Assembly (NCBI GenBank): GCA_020426425.1
Contig: JAGQQB010000125.1
Location: 1 to 9,223, forward strand
Direction: 5' to 3'
Length of the DNA stretch: 9,223 nucleotides
Source: Planctomycetaceae bacterium
Lineage (GTDB): Bacteria; Planctomycetota; Planctomycetia; Planctomycetales; Planctomycetaceae
Below the pieces are notes generated by a model, which worked only from the letters and a program-made list of their open reading frames with translations, did no database searches and was not told the DNA's origin. Each line of letters starts with the position of its first letter. Positions within the stretch are counted from its first letter, which is position 1. Of the stretch, positions 1-6,214 are shown piece after piece. A program made the translations under genes and the position numbers.

Positions 1-1
1 T

Positions 2-538
2 GTTCCCACGTTGCGGCTGTATCGCGTGCTCTGCGACGAAGCTGGCCCGCGCTCCAAGACCGCCATCGAAGATGTCTCGCTCCCTTCCGACGTGCGGCAA
101 TGGTTCCTCAACACGCCGCAGCCCGGTGGGACCTGGCAGGTGGAACTGGGCTATCTGACGCGACCTGGACGATTCTTTCCCCTGATGCACTCGCAAGCGG
201 TGGAACTACCCGAGACGACACGGGCGCATGCACGCCGAATGCCGGACGACGATGACTCGAACCTCGCCCGACGAAGTGGTGAGTCAGGTTCAGTCTCGGT
301 ACGCCTGAACGTCGAGATCGCAGTCCGCGGAGCCACCGTGCCGGGCGCCAAAGTACAGATCGATGATCAACTGATTTCCGTTGAGTCCGATGGGACGTTT
401 CAGTCGTTCGCCTCCATTCCCGATGGCCGCACCATCCTGCCGATCGAGGTCTCGGCCATGGCCGGACGCCAGAAGGTACTGCTGGCCATCGAACGCAACA
501 CGCGTTTCCTTGAAGCCGAACCAGTTGACGAAGACTGA
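2..538 (+). CDS. DUF4912 domain-containing protein, 5'-truncated by the window edge
   Basis: The reading frame is open to the left edge (Val-Pro-Thr precede the TTG at 11), so the true start probably lies outside the window; TTG 11 would begin inside the domain. The first ~65 visible residues match DUF4912: the segment around LRLYRVLCDE, then a WFLNTP stretch, then VELGYLTRPGRFFPLMHS, which is the usual run of this domain. An acidic, charged linker follows (about residues 77-95 from the TTG). A C-terminal beta-rich segment follows, containing GATVPGAKVQIDD, DGTFQSF and the IPDGRTILPIEVSA to AIERNTRFLE stretch, a conserved tail seen in DUF4912 proteins of planctomycetes and cyanobacteria. It looks like a beta-sandwich. 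The biochemical function is unknown. The stop lies 15 bp before the ATG of hpnE on the same strand, so co-transcription is plausible. No membrane segment is visible in the part present. Confidence 0.8.
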   Translation, partial: VPTLRLYRVLCDEAGPRSKTAIEDVSLPSDVRQWFLNTPQPGGTWQVELGYLTRPGRFFPLMHSQAVELPETTRAHARRMPDDDDSNLARRSGESGSVSVRLNVEIAVRGATVPGAKVQIDDQLISVESDGTFQSFASIPDGRTILPIEVSAMAGRQKVLLAIERNTRFLEAEPVDED

Positions 539-540
539 TC

Positions 541-547
541 AGGAAGG
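541..547 (+). promoter_or_regulatory. Shine-Dalgarno site of hpnE
   Basis: AGGAAGG is the clearest ribosome-binding site in the window. It ends 6 nt before ATG 554 and only 3 nt before an in-frame GTG at 551, which favours ATG 554 as the start of hpnE. Confidence 0.55.
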
Positions 548-553
548 ACCGTG

Positions 554-1969
554 ATGCTTGAGGCAACGGCCCAGCCGGGATCGTCGCGGACGATCATCGT
601 CGGTGGTGGACTCGCCGGAATGGCGGCGGCAAAGACGCTCAGCCAGTGCGGACGCGCTGTCACATTGCTGGAATCGCGGCAGCAACTCGGCGGCCGCGCC
701 AGTAGTTTTGTCGATCATGAAACGGGAACCACGATTGACAACTGCCAGCATGTCGCCATGGGCTGCTGTCGGCGGTTCCTCGCCTTTTGCCGCGAGACCG
801 GCATCGCAGATGAGTTTCAGCGCGAACAGAGCCTGACGTTCCTGGCACCGGGACATCGCCCGAGTCGATTTGCCGCCTCGTGGCTGCCAGCACCGCTGCA
901 TCTGGCAAGTGCGTTCGCGCGGCTGCCGTATCTGTCATGTGGAGAGAAGCTGCGATTCGCGGTGGGAGTGCGGTCGCTCTGGGCGAGCGATCCCGCAGTG
1001 CTGCGCGGTCAGTCGTTTCGCGATTGGTTGACCGCGCGGCGACAGTCCGAGTCGTTGCAGCGCAAGGTCTGGGAAGTGCTGCTGATTAGCGCGCTGAGTG
1101 AATCACTCGACCGCATTGATGCCGCCTACGCGCGGCAAGTGCTCGTCGATGGTTTTCTCACCTCACGCGACGGCTGGCAGGTGTATCGACCGTTGAAGTC
1201 ACTGGGGGAACTCTGGACGCAGCGTGTTGGGACATGGCTTCGCGAGCAAGGTGTCGACATTCGACTGGGGCAGGGGGTCAGCCAGATTGAGCGCGGTGAC
1301 GATGGGGGCTTTCGCGTGCGACTGCGAGATGACACGACGTGGATCGCCGAGTCTGTCATTCTCGCCGTGCCATGGCATCGCGTCGAAGATTTGCTCGCGC
1401 CGGAGTTGTCGGGAGCGGTCAACCTGAAAGACCTTGGTCGTATGGAAGCGGCCCCGATCACGAGTGTCCATTTGTGGGTCGATCGTCGACTCATGCCGCA
1501 GGAGCATCTGGTGTTGGTTGATCAACTGAGCCAGTGGTTGTTTCTGCAGCCCGAACAACGAGTGGCACACGTCGAACCAATTCCCATGGCGAGTTTGAAG
1601 ACCGAGGAAGAGAGCCTGTGGCACTACCAGGTCGTCATCAGTGCGAGCCGCATGCTCAAAGGGATTACGCGTGATGAGGTGATCGCACAAGTCTGGCAAG
1701 AACTTCAGTCATTGCTACCCGATGCCGCTCAAGTTGAGCTGCGTCACGCCCGCGTCGTCACCGAACATCGCGCCGTTTTTTCACCGACGCCGGGAATCGA
1801 CGAACTGAGACCATCACAGCGCACCGCGATCCCCGCTCTGTACCTCGCCGGAGACTGGACCCAAACCGACTGGCCCGCCACGATGGAAGGTGCCATCATC
1901 AGCGGAGAACAAGCCGCACAGGCGTGTTTGATCGAGGATCGAGGACTAAGGACTGACACTTCCCCCTAA
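554..1969 (+). CDS. hpnE: Hydroxysqualene dehydroxylase HpnE (FAD-dependent squalene-associated desaturase family)
   Basis: In the HpnC-HpnD-HpnE route two farnesyl diphosphates are joined to presqualene diphosphate, converted to hydroxysqualene, and reduced to squalene by HpnE with FAD. Squalene then feeds hopanoid, sterol or carotenoid-type synthesis. The 471-residue product has the amine-oxidase/phytoene-desaturase layout: an N-terminal Rossmann dinucleotide motif GGGLAG at residues 17-22, an acidic residue (E40) ending the second beta strand, and GGR at 46-48. The segment DRIDAAYARQVLVDGF and a following LGEL are typical of HpnE. The C-terminal FAD motif LYLAGDWTQTDWPATMEGA starts near residue 429. 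Length is normal for the family. The last 13 residues, from LIEDR on, are encoded largely by 7-bp DNA repeats and look like an added tail. hpnC and hpnD are not in the window. A carotenoid-type desaturase is the alternative, but HpnE fits better. Confidence 0.9.
   Translation: MLEATAQPGSSRTIIVGGGLAGMAAAKTLSQCGRAVTLLESRQQLGGRASSFVDHETGTTIDNCQHVAMGCCRRFLAFCRETGIADEFQREQSLTFLAPGHRPSRFAASWLPAPLHLASAFARLPYLSCGEKLRFAVGVRSLWASDPAVLRGQSFRDWLTARRQSESLQRKVWEVLLISALSESLDRIDAAYARQVLVDGFLTSRDGWQVYRPLKSLGELWTQRVGTWLREQGVDIRLGQGVSQIERGDDGGFRVRLRDDTTWIAESVILAVPWHRVEDLLAPELSGAVNLKDLGRMEAAPITSVHLWVDRRLMPQEHLVLVDQLSQWLFLQPEQRVAHVEPIPMASLKTEEESLWHYQVVISASRMLKGITRDEVIAQVWQELQSLLPDAAQVELRHARVVTEHRAVFSPTPGIDELRPSQRTAIPALYLAGDWTQTDWPATMEGAIISGEQAAQACLIEDRGLRTDTSP
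1930..1957 (+). repeat. Heptanucleotide array, GA(T/C)-type, four units
   Basis: Four consecutive 7-bp units can be read: GATCGAG, GATCGAG, GACTAAG and GACTGAC. They lie inside the hpnE frame and encode most of its C-terminal tail. The word GATCGAGGACT (1937-1947) recurs exactly, inverted, at 6123-6133. The look is that of short tandem heptad repeats (STRR-like), which are known from filamentous cyanobacteria; the link to those is my inference. Confidence 0.6.
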
Positions 1970-1973
1970 CTCC

Positions 1974-2001
1974 TACCCACTACCCACTACCCACTCCCCA
2001 C
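1974..2001 (+). repeat. Heptanucleotide array (TACCCAC)3 plus TCCCCAC
   Basis: Three perfect TACCCAC units (1974-1980, 1981-1987, 1988-1994) are followed by the variant TCCCCAC (1995-2001). The array fills almost the whole gap between the hpnE stop and the nuclease ATG and ends 3 nt before that ATG. The nuclease gene therefore has a pyrimidine-rich upstream sequence with no Shine-Dalgarno site. It lies 16 bp downstream of the first heptad array and has a different unit sequence. Confidence 0.8.
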
Positions 2002-2004
2002 GCC

Positions 2005-2538
2005 ATGCCAGCCAACTGGCGAAGATATCCACCGTGGGGCGCGATTGTCAGCTGGACGATTGTCGCGCTCGTCTTGTGGCGGTTGTACATCTACCAGCCA
2101 GCGACATCGGTGTTGCCAGCGGAAGGTCTCGACACGCGCGTGGTGCGCGTGGTCGATGGCGACACACTGCTCATCGAGCAAGGGCACCGGATTCGTTTGC
2201 TGGGAGTTGATACGCCGGAGACGAAGCACCCTAACCGACCGGCGGAACCGTGGGGTGCCGAGGCATCTGCGTTCACGCGAGACCTGATCGAGGGCCGTGA
2301 GGTTCGACTGGAATTCGACCGCGAACGGCAAGACCGCTACGGACGTTGGCTGGCGTACGTCTTCGTCGATGGCGTGATGCTCAACGAACTGCTCATCAGG
2401 CAGGGCTACAGCCGCGCCGAAATCCGCTTCCCATTCCGCAGCGACCGGCAGCGTCTGTTCCAAAAGGCGGAGCAGGCCGCACGTGAGGAAGGACTGGGCA
2501 TCTGGTCGGGGGAATCGCCTGTCGTCGCTACGGAATGA
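2005..2538 (+). CDS. Membrane-anchored thermonuclease (staphylococcal nuclease-like, SNase/TNase family)
   Basis: A 177-residue, calcium-dependent-type nuclease. Residues 12-30 are hydrophobic and look like an uncleaved membrane anchor or signal anchor, placing the catalytic domain outside the cytoplasmic membrane. The domain (about 43-170) closely follows Staphylococcus aureus nuclease. DGD at 51-53 matches the D19/D21 metal site; RLLGVDTPETKHP holds R64, D69 and E72, matching R35, D40 and E43; DRYGRWLAY holds R114, matching R87. GAEASAF, LNELLIRQGY and the C-terminal GIWSG are also kept, so all catalytic residues are present and activity is expected. Such enzymes cut DNA and RNA; a role in nutrient scavenging or envelope DNA turnover is inference. 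The ATG at 2005 follows a heptad repeat and has no recognisable ribosome-binding site. The gene is probably read with hpnE. Its 3' end overlaps the convergent DUF1549 gene by 11 bp. Confidence 0.92.
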   Translation: MPANWRRYPPWGAIVSWTIVALVLWRLYIYQPATSVLPAEGLDTRVVRVVDGDTLLIEQGHRIRLLGVDTPETKHPNRPAEPWGAEASAFTRDLIEGREVRLEFDRERQDRYGRWLAYVFVDGVMLNELLIRQGYSRAEIRFPFRSDRQRLFQKAEQAAREEGLGIWSGESPVVATE

Positions 2539-5500
2539 ACACGAACTCCGGCGAGTTCACCAGCGACCAGACAACATCTTCCGCGCGACCGCGCCAGTCG
2601 GCATTCAGTCGTGCTGACGGTGGATCGCCTGCGAGGATGTCGCGCTGCCGCTGCATCGCTTCGATGTCCGACTTCGGATCGAAGTGATTCGACCACGTCA
2701 CGCCGCTGCGGAACAACCTGACCGGCGGCACCGCCTCGGGACCGGCGATCACGCGGTCGGCGTACCCCTCCTGGAGGACTGATACCACCAGTTCGCGTTC
2801 TTCTGTGCTTGGTGACCGCGTGAGCAGCCGCAGATACAAGCCTTCGACGAAATCTTCGAGTGGCTGATCCTCAAGTGCGAAGGCAGTGAACTCAGACTGG
2901 TCGGAGAAGTCGATCACGCGATTCGGGGCTGTCCCATGCGCAAGCGCCATGGGCTGCAAAGCGGTGAGTGGGTCTTCCCGAAGCGTCAACGGATCTTGTC
3001 GATTCTGCCGCCAGCCGTAGGCGGACATCAGGTCGATCACGCTTTGCGCGACCGGCAGCGACATACTCGGACGATCGCGCTCATTACTTACTGCGGCAAG
3101 TTCCCAACTGCGTTCTGGAATCCCGAGGTGACCGAACCGCGATTCATCCTGCTTGCCATCGCCGTCCATCGTCAGTTCTTCCGCACGGAACGACTTCCCG
3201 GTCACCCGGTAGAGCGAGTCTGCGAGTTGATCGCCCGTCACCTTACGACGAATCGGACCCTGGAACCAGGCTGCATCTTCACTGTCCCGATTCAGGCCAT
3301 TCGCGTACTGACGCTGGTAAACATCGGAAAGCAGGATCTTACGATACAGATGCTTCAGATCGTAGTTGTGCGTCACCAACTCATGGGCGAGATAGTCGAG
3401 TAGTTCGGGATGCTTGCATTCGGCTTCTTCCCAGTCATCCACTGGTTCAATGAGCGCGCGACCAAGCAGCCGCTGCCACACCCGGTTGGCCATCACGCGC
3501 GGGAAGCGACTGTTGCGTGGCGAGGTCAGCATTGCGGCGAGTTTCTCGCGGCTGTCATCGCCAAACCGCCACAGCTCGGTCGGCAGAATCTCTTCACGAG
3601 CAAGCTCCGCCTGGGCTGCTGGATCTCCGGTGGAGACAAACTCCGCGAATGGCCAGTTCGGCTTCACACTGTCCCCTGGTCGCAATGAGACCGTGACATT
3701 CGCTCGGGCCACTGCCTCAGGATCACCCGGGATGCTGCTCGTGCCCGGCACCTTTTCTGGCCCTCGCTTCAGCATCGCCGCCAGTCCGAACAGGTCTCCT
3801 TGTGCAACATCGTGATACGGCGCGTCGTGACAACGGGCGCACTTCATTTCGACGGCCAGGAAGGCTGTCCCCAGAATGTGGGCCTTGGCCGCAAGCGGGA
3901 CGTCGTTCTGGGTCGCGATCGAAAATCCTGCCGGGCCGCCTTGATATGCACTGCCGCGCATCAGCGTCAGCTCGCTCACAAAGCGATCGAGCGGCATGTT
4001 GTCGAGCATTGCTTCGTACAGGAACCAGCGAAACGGTCCTGTGTTGTTGAGTTCCGGCTTCGTTAGCCCCGGATTCTCGGCGAGTACATCTTGCCAGTAT
4101 CCAACCCAGGCATCGGCCCAGGCGGGATCGTTGAGCAACCGATCGACCAACCGTTCGCGTCGCGTTTCGACCGGATCGGCGAAGTACGATTCAATCATCT
4201 CCGTCGAAGGAATCGTCCCGACCGTGTCGAGACTAACTCGTCGGAGGAAAGCGAAGTCATCAATCGAATCGGTCGGCTGCTTGCCCGCTTCCGCCAATAT
4301 ATGATTCAGGAAGCGGTCGATGGGGGACTTGGCATCACCGGGAGGAACGACTGGTGCGGGGATCGCACAATTCTCGCGAGCAAATTCATGTCGCTGATCC
4401 CAATACGCCCGTTCCTTCTCGGATGCCGCCAGCCGCTCTTGCTGACTCCAGTCCCGCATTCGGATGCGATCTTCCTGCATGAACTGCAGCCAGTTGGCAT
4501 CAGTGAAGGCGAGTTCACGCGTCGGTGCAAGGAACTGGAACGGCGCGCCAGCATGTGAGACGCCCACAACCATTTCCCCGAGGTGCTGCCCCGCACCTTT
4601 GTTCCCCAGCAGCCGATACAGCGACACGATATGCCGCCCCGATTCCAGCGTGACTTTCACTCGTTGTTCGAGGTGGGCCGCCGCGATCGACAGCATCTCG
4701 GGACCTTGATCAGGCAATTCGTAGTACGGGCCGTGAGCGCTGCCGTTGAGATTCTTGAACCCCGTTTCCGCAACAAGTTCGCCGTCGATGTACAACCGGG
4801 ACGCGTCCAGCGAGCGCAGAATGAACTCATGCTCGCCTCCGGCAAACTCGATGTTGCTCACGAGATGCAGCAGCATCGGCACCGGGCGGTCAACGATCAG
4901 GCCTGCGGCATCGTACTTCGGCGGGATCTTCTTGAGTGCGAAAACATCGGTTTCATACAGCAGCTTCGGTTCCTGCATTCGGAATGACCACTTCCGGGCG
5001 ACCGGCACGCGTTCCACGATCTCCACACGCACGCGATCGGTTGGCACCAGTGCTGGATCGACCTTGCCGAGGGCGAATTTCGACTCGGCGAGATTGATCT
5101 TCGCCCGGGCCTTGATTCGCTCCGGCGACAGGGCCGATCGATAGAGCGCCACTTCGTCCAGATTACCCCCCAGCGTTGAGCCGCCTCCCATGGAAGAACC
5201 GATCCACAGTTCGTCGTTGTCGACAACCGGTTGTTTGTCAGTCGCACCACCCATATCCCATTTGCCGGTGACAGGTGCCCCATCAATGTACCCTTTGATC
5301 GAGTCCGCCTTGCCAAACTCGAACGTCACGGCGACATGGTGCCAGGCACCATCGTCAGGCACTCCGGTCGTTGATTGCCAGCGATGCGCTTCCTGATCCA
5401 GCCCCTTCGGCGACCGCTCAGTTTCGGAATCGACGAACAGGAAGCTCAGCACGATGCCTGCTTTGTCGTTCGCCAATCGCAGCGCATAGTTCTGATTGTT

Positions 5501-5947
5501 GGCTGTGACGCCAGGGTTACCGGTTCGCCCCTTGCCAATGATGTAGGGATACCCCCCCGGCAATGGGCCTTCGAGCTGCACCCAGGCTTCCATCGTGATC
5601 GCGTCACCTTTGGCGAAGTCGAGCAGACTCACATCTCCGGAGTCGCTCACCACGAGATAGTTAGGCCCCTTGCTGAACTTCGCCGCCGTGTTGTCGGCAG
5701 CAAAGTCGGGATATTCCGAGGGACGCGGGCCGGCAATCGCAGACTCCACACGACCTCGCACCACCCCATGAAACCCGTTCCCTGAGGCATCTTGCCACGC
5801 GGCCTCTCCATCGCCGGAAAATCGCCACCAGGCGACTGGGGCATCGGCTTGAATCAGTTCCGCATAAGGGTCGGCCGCCTGTGAGGCGGACGATAGACAG
5901 GCGATGAACGCAATCAGCGCCAGCGAGGTGGCAAGGTTTCTCAACAT
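2528..5947 (-). CDS. Secreted LamG / PA14-like / DUF1549 / DUF1553 multidomain protein
   Basis: A giant exported planctomycete protein, 1139 residues from the ATG at 5947. Residues 1-25 form a signal peptide (MLRN, a hydrophobic core, then SQA before AD). Residues ~36-285 are a LamG/concanavalin-like jelly-roll, with WWRFSGDG, TMEAWVQL, WHHVAVTF, GYIDG and LDEVALYRSALS. Residues ~330-470 resemble a PA14 domain (EHEFILRSLDASRLYIDGELVAE). DUF1549 covers ~540-740 and contains the haem-type motif CARCH (C703, C706, H707). DUF1553 covers ~790-1135 (FPRVMANRVWQRLLGR, LTHNYDLKHLYRKILLSDVYQRQ-like run, NSPEFVFIP at the end). The family is widespread in planctomycetes and suspected to act on or sense polysaccharides outside the cytoplasm, but its chemistry is unproven. 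The N-terminal cytochrome domain (PSCyt1) common in relatives is absent, as is the usual DUF1501 partner gene. Start choice: an in-frame ATG at 6013 preceded directly by GGAGGG, and a TTG at 6049, would add 22 or 34 residues before the signal peptide; 5947 gives the cleanest signal peptide. Confidence 0.88.
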   Translation of the reverse strand: MLRNLATSLALIAFIACLSSASQAADPYAELIQADAPVAWWRFSGDGEAAWQDASGNGFHGVVRGRVESAIAGPRPSEYPDFAADNTAAKFSKGPNYLVVSDSGDVSLLDFAKGDAITMEAWVQLEGPLPGGYPYIIGKGRTGNPGVTANNQNYALRLANDKAGIVLSFLFVDSETERSPKGLDQEAHRWQSTTGVPDDGAWHHVAVTFEFGKADSIKGYIDGAPVTGKWDMGGATDKQPVVDNDELWIGSSMGGGSTLGGNLDEVALYRSALSPERIKARAKINLAESKFALGKVDPALVPTDRVRVEIVERVPVARKWSFRMQEPKLLYETDVFALKKIPPKYDAAGLIVDRPVPMLLHLVSNIEFAGGEHEFILRSLDASRLYIDGELVAETGFKNLNGSAHGPYYELPDQGPEMLSIAAAHLEQRVKVTLESGRHIVSLYRLLGNKGAGQHLGEMVVGVSHAGAPFQFLAPTRELAFTDANWLQFMQEDRIRMRDWSQQERLAASEKERAYWDQRHEFARENCAIPAPVVPPGDAKSPIDRFLNHILAEAGKQPTDSIDDFAFLRRVSLDTVGTIPSTEMIESYFADPVETRRERLVDRLLNDPAWADAWVGYWQDVLAENPGLTKPELNNTGPFRWFLYEAMLDNMPLDRFVSELTLMRGSAYQGGPAGFSIATQNDVPLAAKAHILGTAFLAVEMKCARCHDAPYHDVAQGDLFGLAAMLKRGPEKVPGTSSIPGDPEAVARANVTVSLRPGDSVKPNWPFAEFVSTGDPAAQAELAREEILPTELWRFGDDSREKLAAMLTSPRNSRFPRVMANRVWQRLLGRALIEPVDDWEEAECKHPELLDYLAHELVTHNYDLKHLYRKILLSDVYQRQYANGLNRDSEDAAWFQGPIRRKVTGDQLADSLYRVTGKSFRAEELTMDGDGKQDESRFGHLGIPERSWELAAVSNERDRPSMSLPVAQSVIDLMSAYGWRQNRQDPLTLREDPLTALQPMALAHGTAPNRVIDFSDQSEFTAFALEDQPLEDFVEGLYLRLLTRSPSTEERELVVSVLQEGYADRVIAGPEAVPPVRLFRSGVTWSNHFDPKSDIEAMQRQRDILAGDPPSARLNADWRGRAEDVVWSLVNSPEFVFIP

Positions 5948-6019
5948 GAGGTGGGTCCGGGCAGGTTGAGGAGGGTGGGCAGCGCAGCGACGAATCGATT
6001 TGCGTTGGTTCATCCCTCC

Positions 6020-6049
6020 AGGATACCCGTCCCCCTTTGGCGTTCGCAA
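6020..6049 (-). promoter_or_regulatory. Possible sigma70-type promoter of the DUF1549 gene
   Basis: On the minus strand TTGCGA (6049-6044) is followed after 18 bp by TATCCT (6025-6020). Both boxes are partial matches. Transcription from here would start close to the alternative ATG 6013 and so favour translation from 5947. The evidence is weak. Confidence 0.2.
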
Positions 6050-6103
6050 GATGATGTCGCGAATTCACGTCAGCGGGGGAGTCTGATGAATGGTGGTCGG
6101 CAG

Positions 6104-6138
6104 TCAGCGATCACCAATCATCAGTCCTCGATCAAATC
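6104..6138. repeat. Degenerate heptad stretch related to the hpnE-tail repeat
   Basis: Five consecutive 7-bp units each begin with TC: TCAGCGA, TCACCAA, TCATCAG, TCCTCGA and TCAAATC. The word AGTCCTCGATC at 6123-6133 is the exact reverse complement of 1937-1947. It lies in the non-coding gap between dnaA and the DUF1549 gene, so here it is outside any gene. Confidence 0.45.
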
Positions 6139-6142
6139 GCCG

Positions 6143-6161
6143 CCGACGCTGGCAGCGTCGG
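6143..6161 (-). terminator. Perfect 8-bp hairpin downstream of dnaA
   Basis: CCGACGCT and AGCGTCGG are perfect reverse complements separated by the 3-nt loop GGC. It lies 54 bp beyond the dnaA stop. No T-run follows on the minus strand, so it is a strong stem but not a classical intrinsic terminator; it could stop polymerase with Rho or protect the 3' end of the mRNA. Confidence 0.4.
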
Positions 6162-6193
6162 GCACGAGCGTCATCTGTCAGACGCCCCCACGA

Positions 6194-6208
6194 TAGCCCC
6201 CCGGGCTA
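6194..6208 (-). terminator. Short GC-rich hairpin next to the dnaA stop codon
   Basis: TAGCCC (6194-6199) and GGGCTA (6203-6208) pair around a CCC loop, with a possible G-U pair extending the stem in the minus-strand transcript. The stem begins 7 nt after the dnaA stop. There is no T-run behind it. A third, weaker pairing (GCGTC 6168-6172 with GACGC 6181-6185) lies between this hairpin and the one at 6143-6161. Confidence 0.35.
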
Positions 6209-6214
6209 CGACAA

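Noticed and set aside
1930..2001. CRISPR-like repeat
   Set aside because: Units are contiguous 7-mers with no spacers.
2936..4987. Several plus-strand open frames of 80-160 codons across the DUF1549 gene
   Set aside because: They lie wholly inside a strongly supported minus-strand gene and have no protein-like features.
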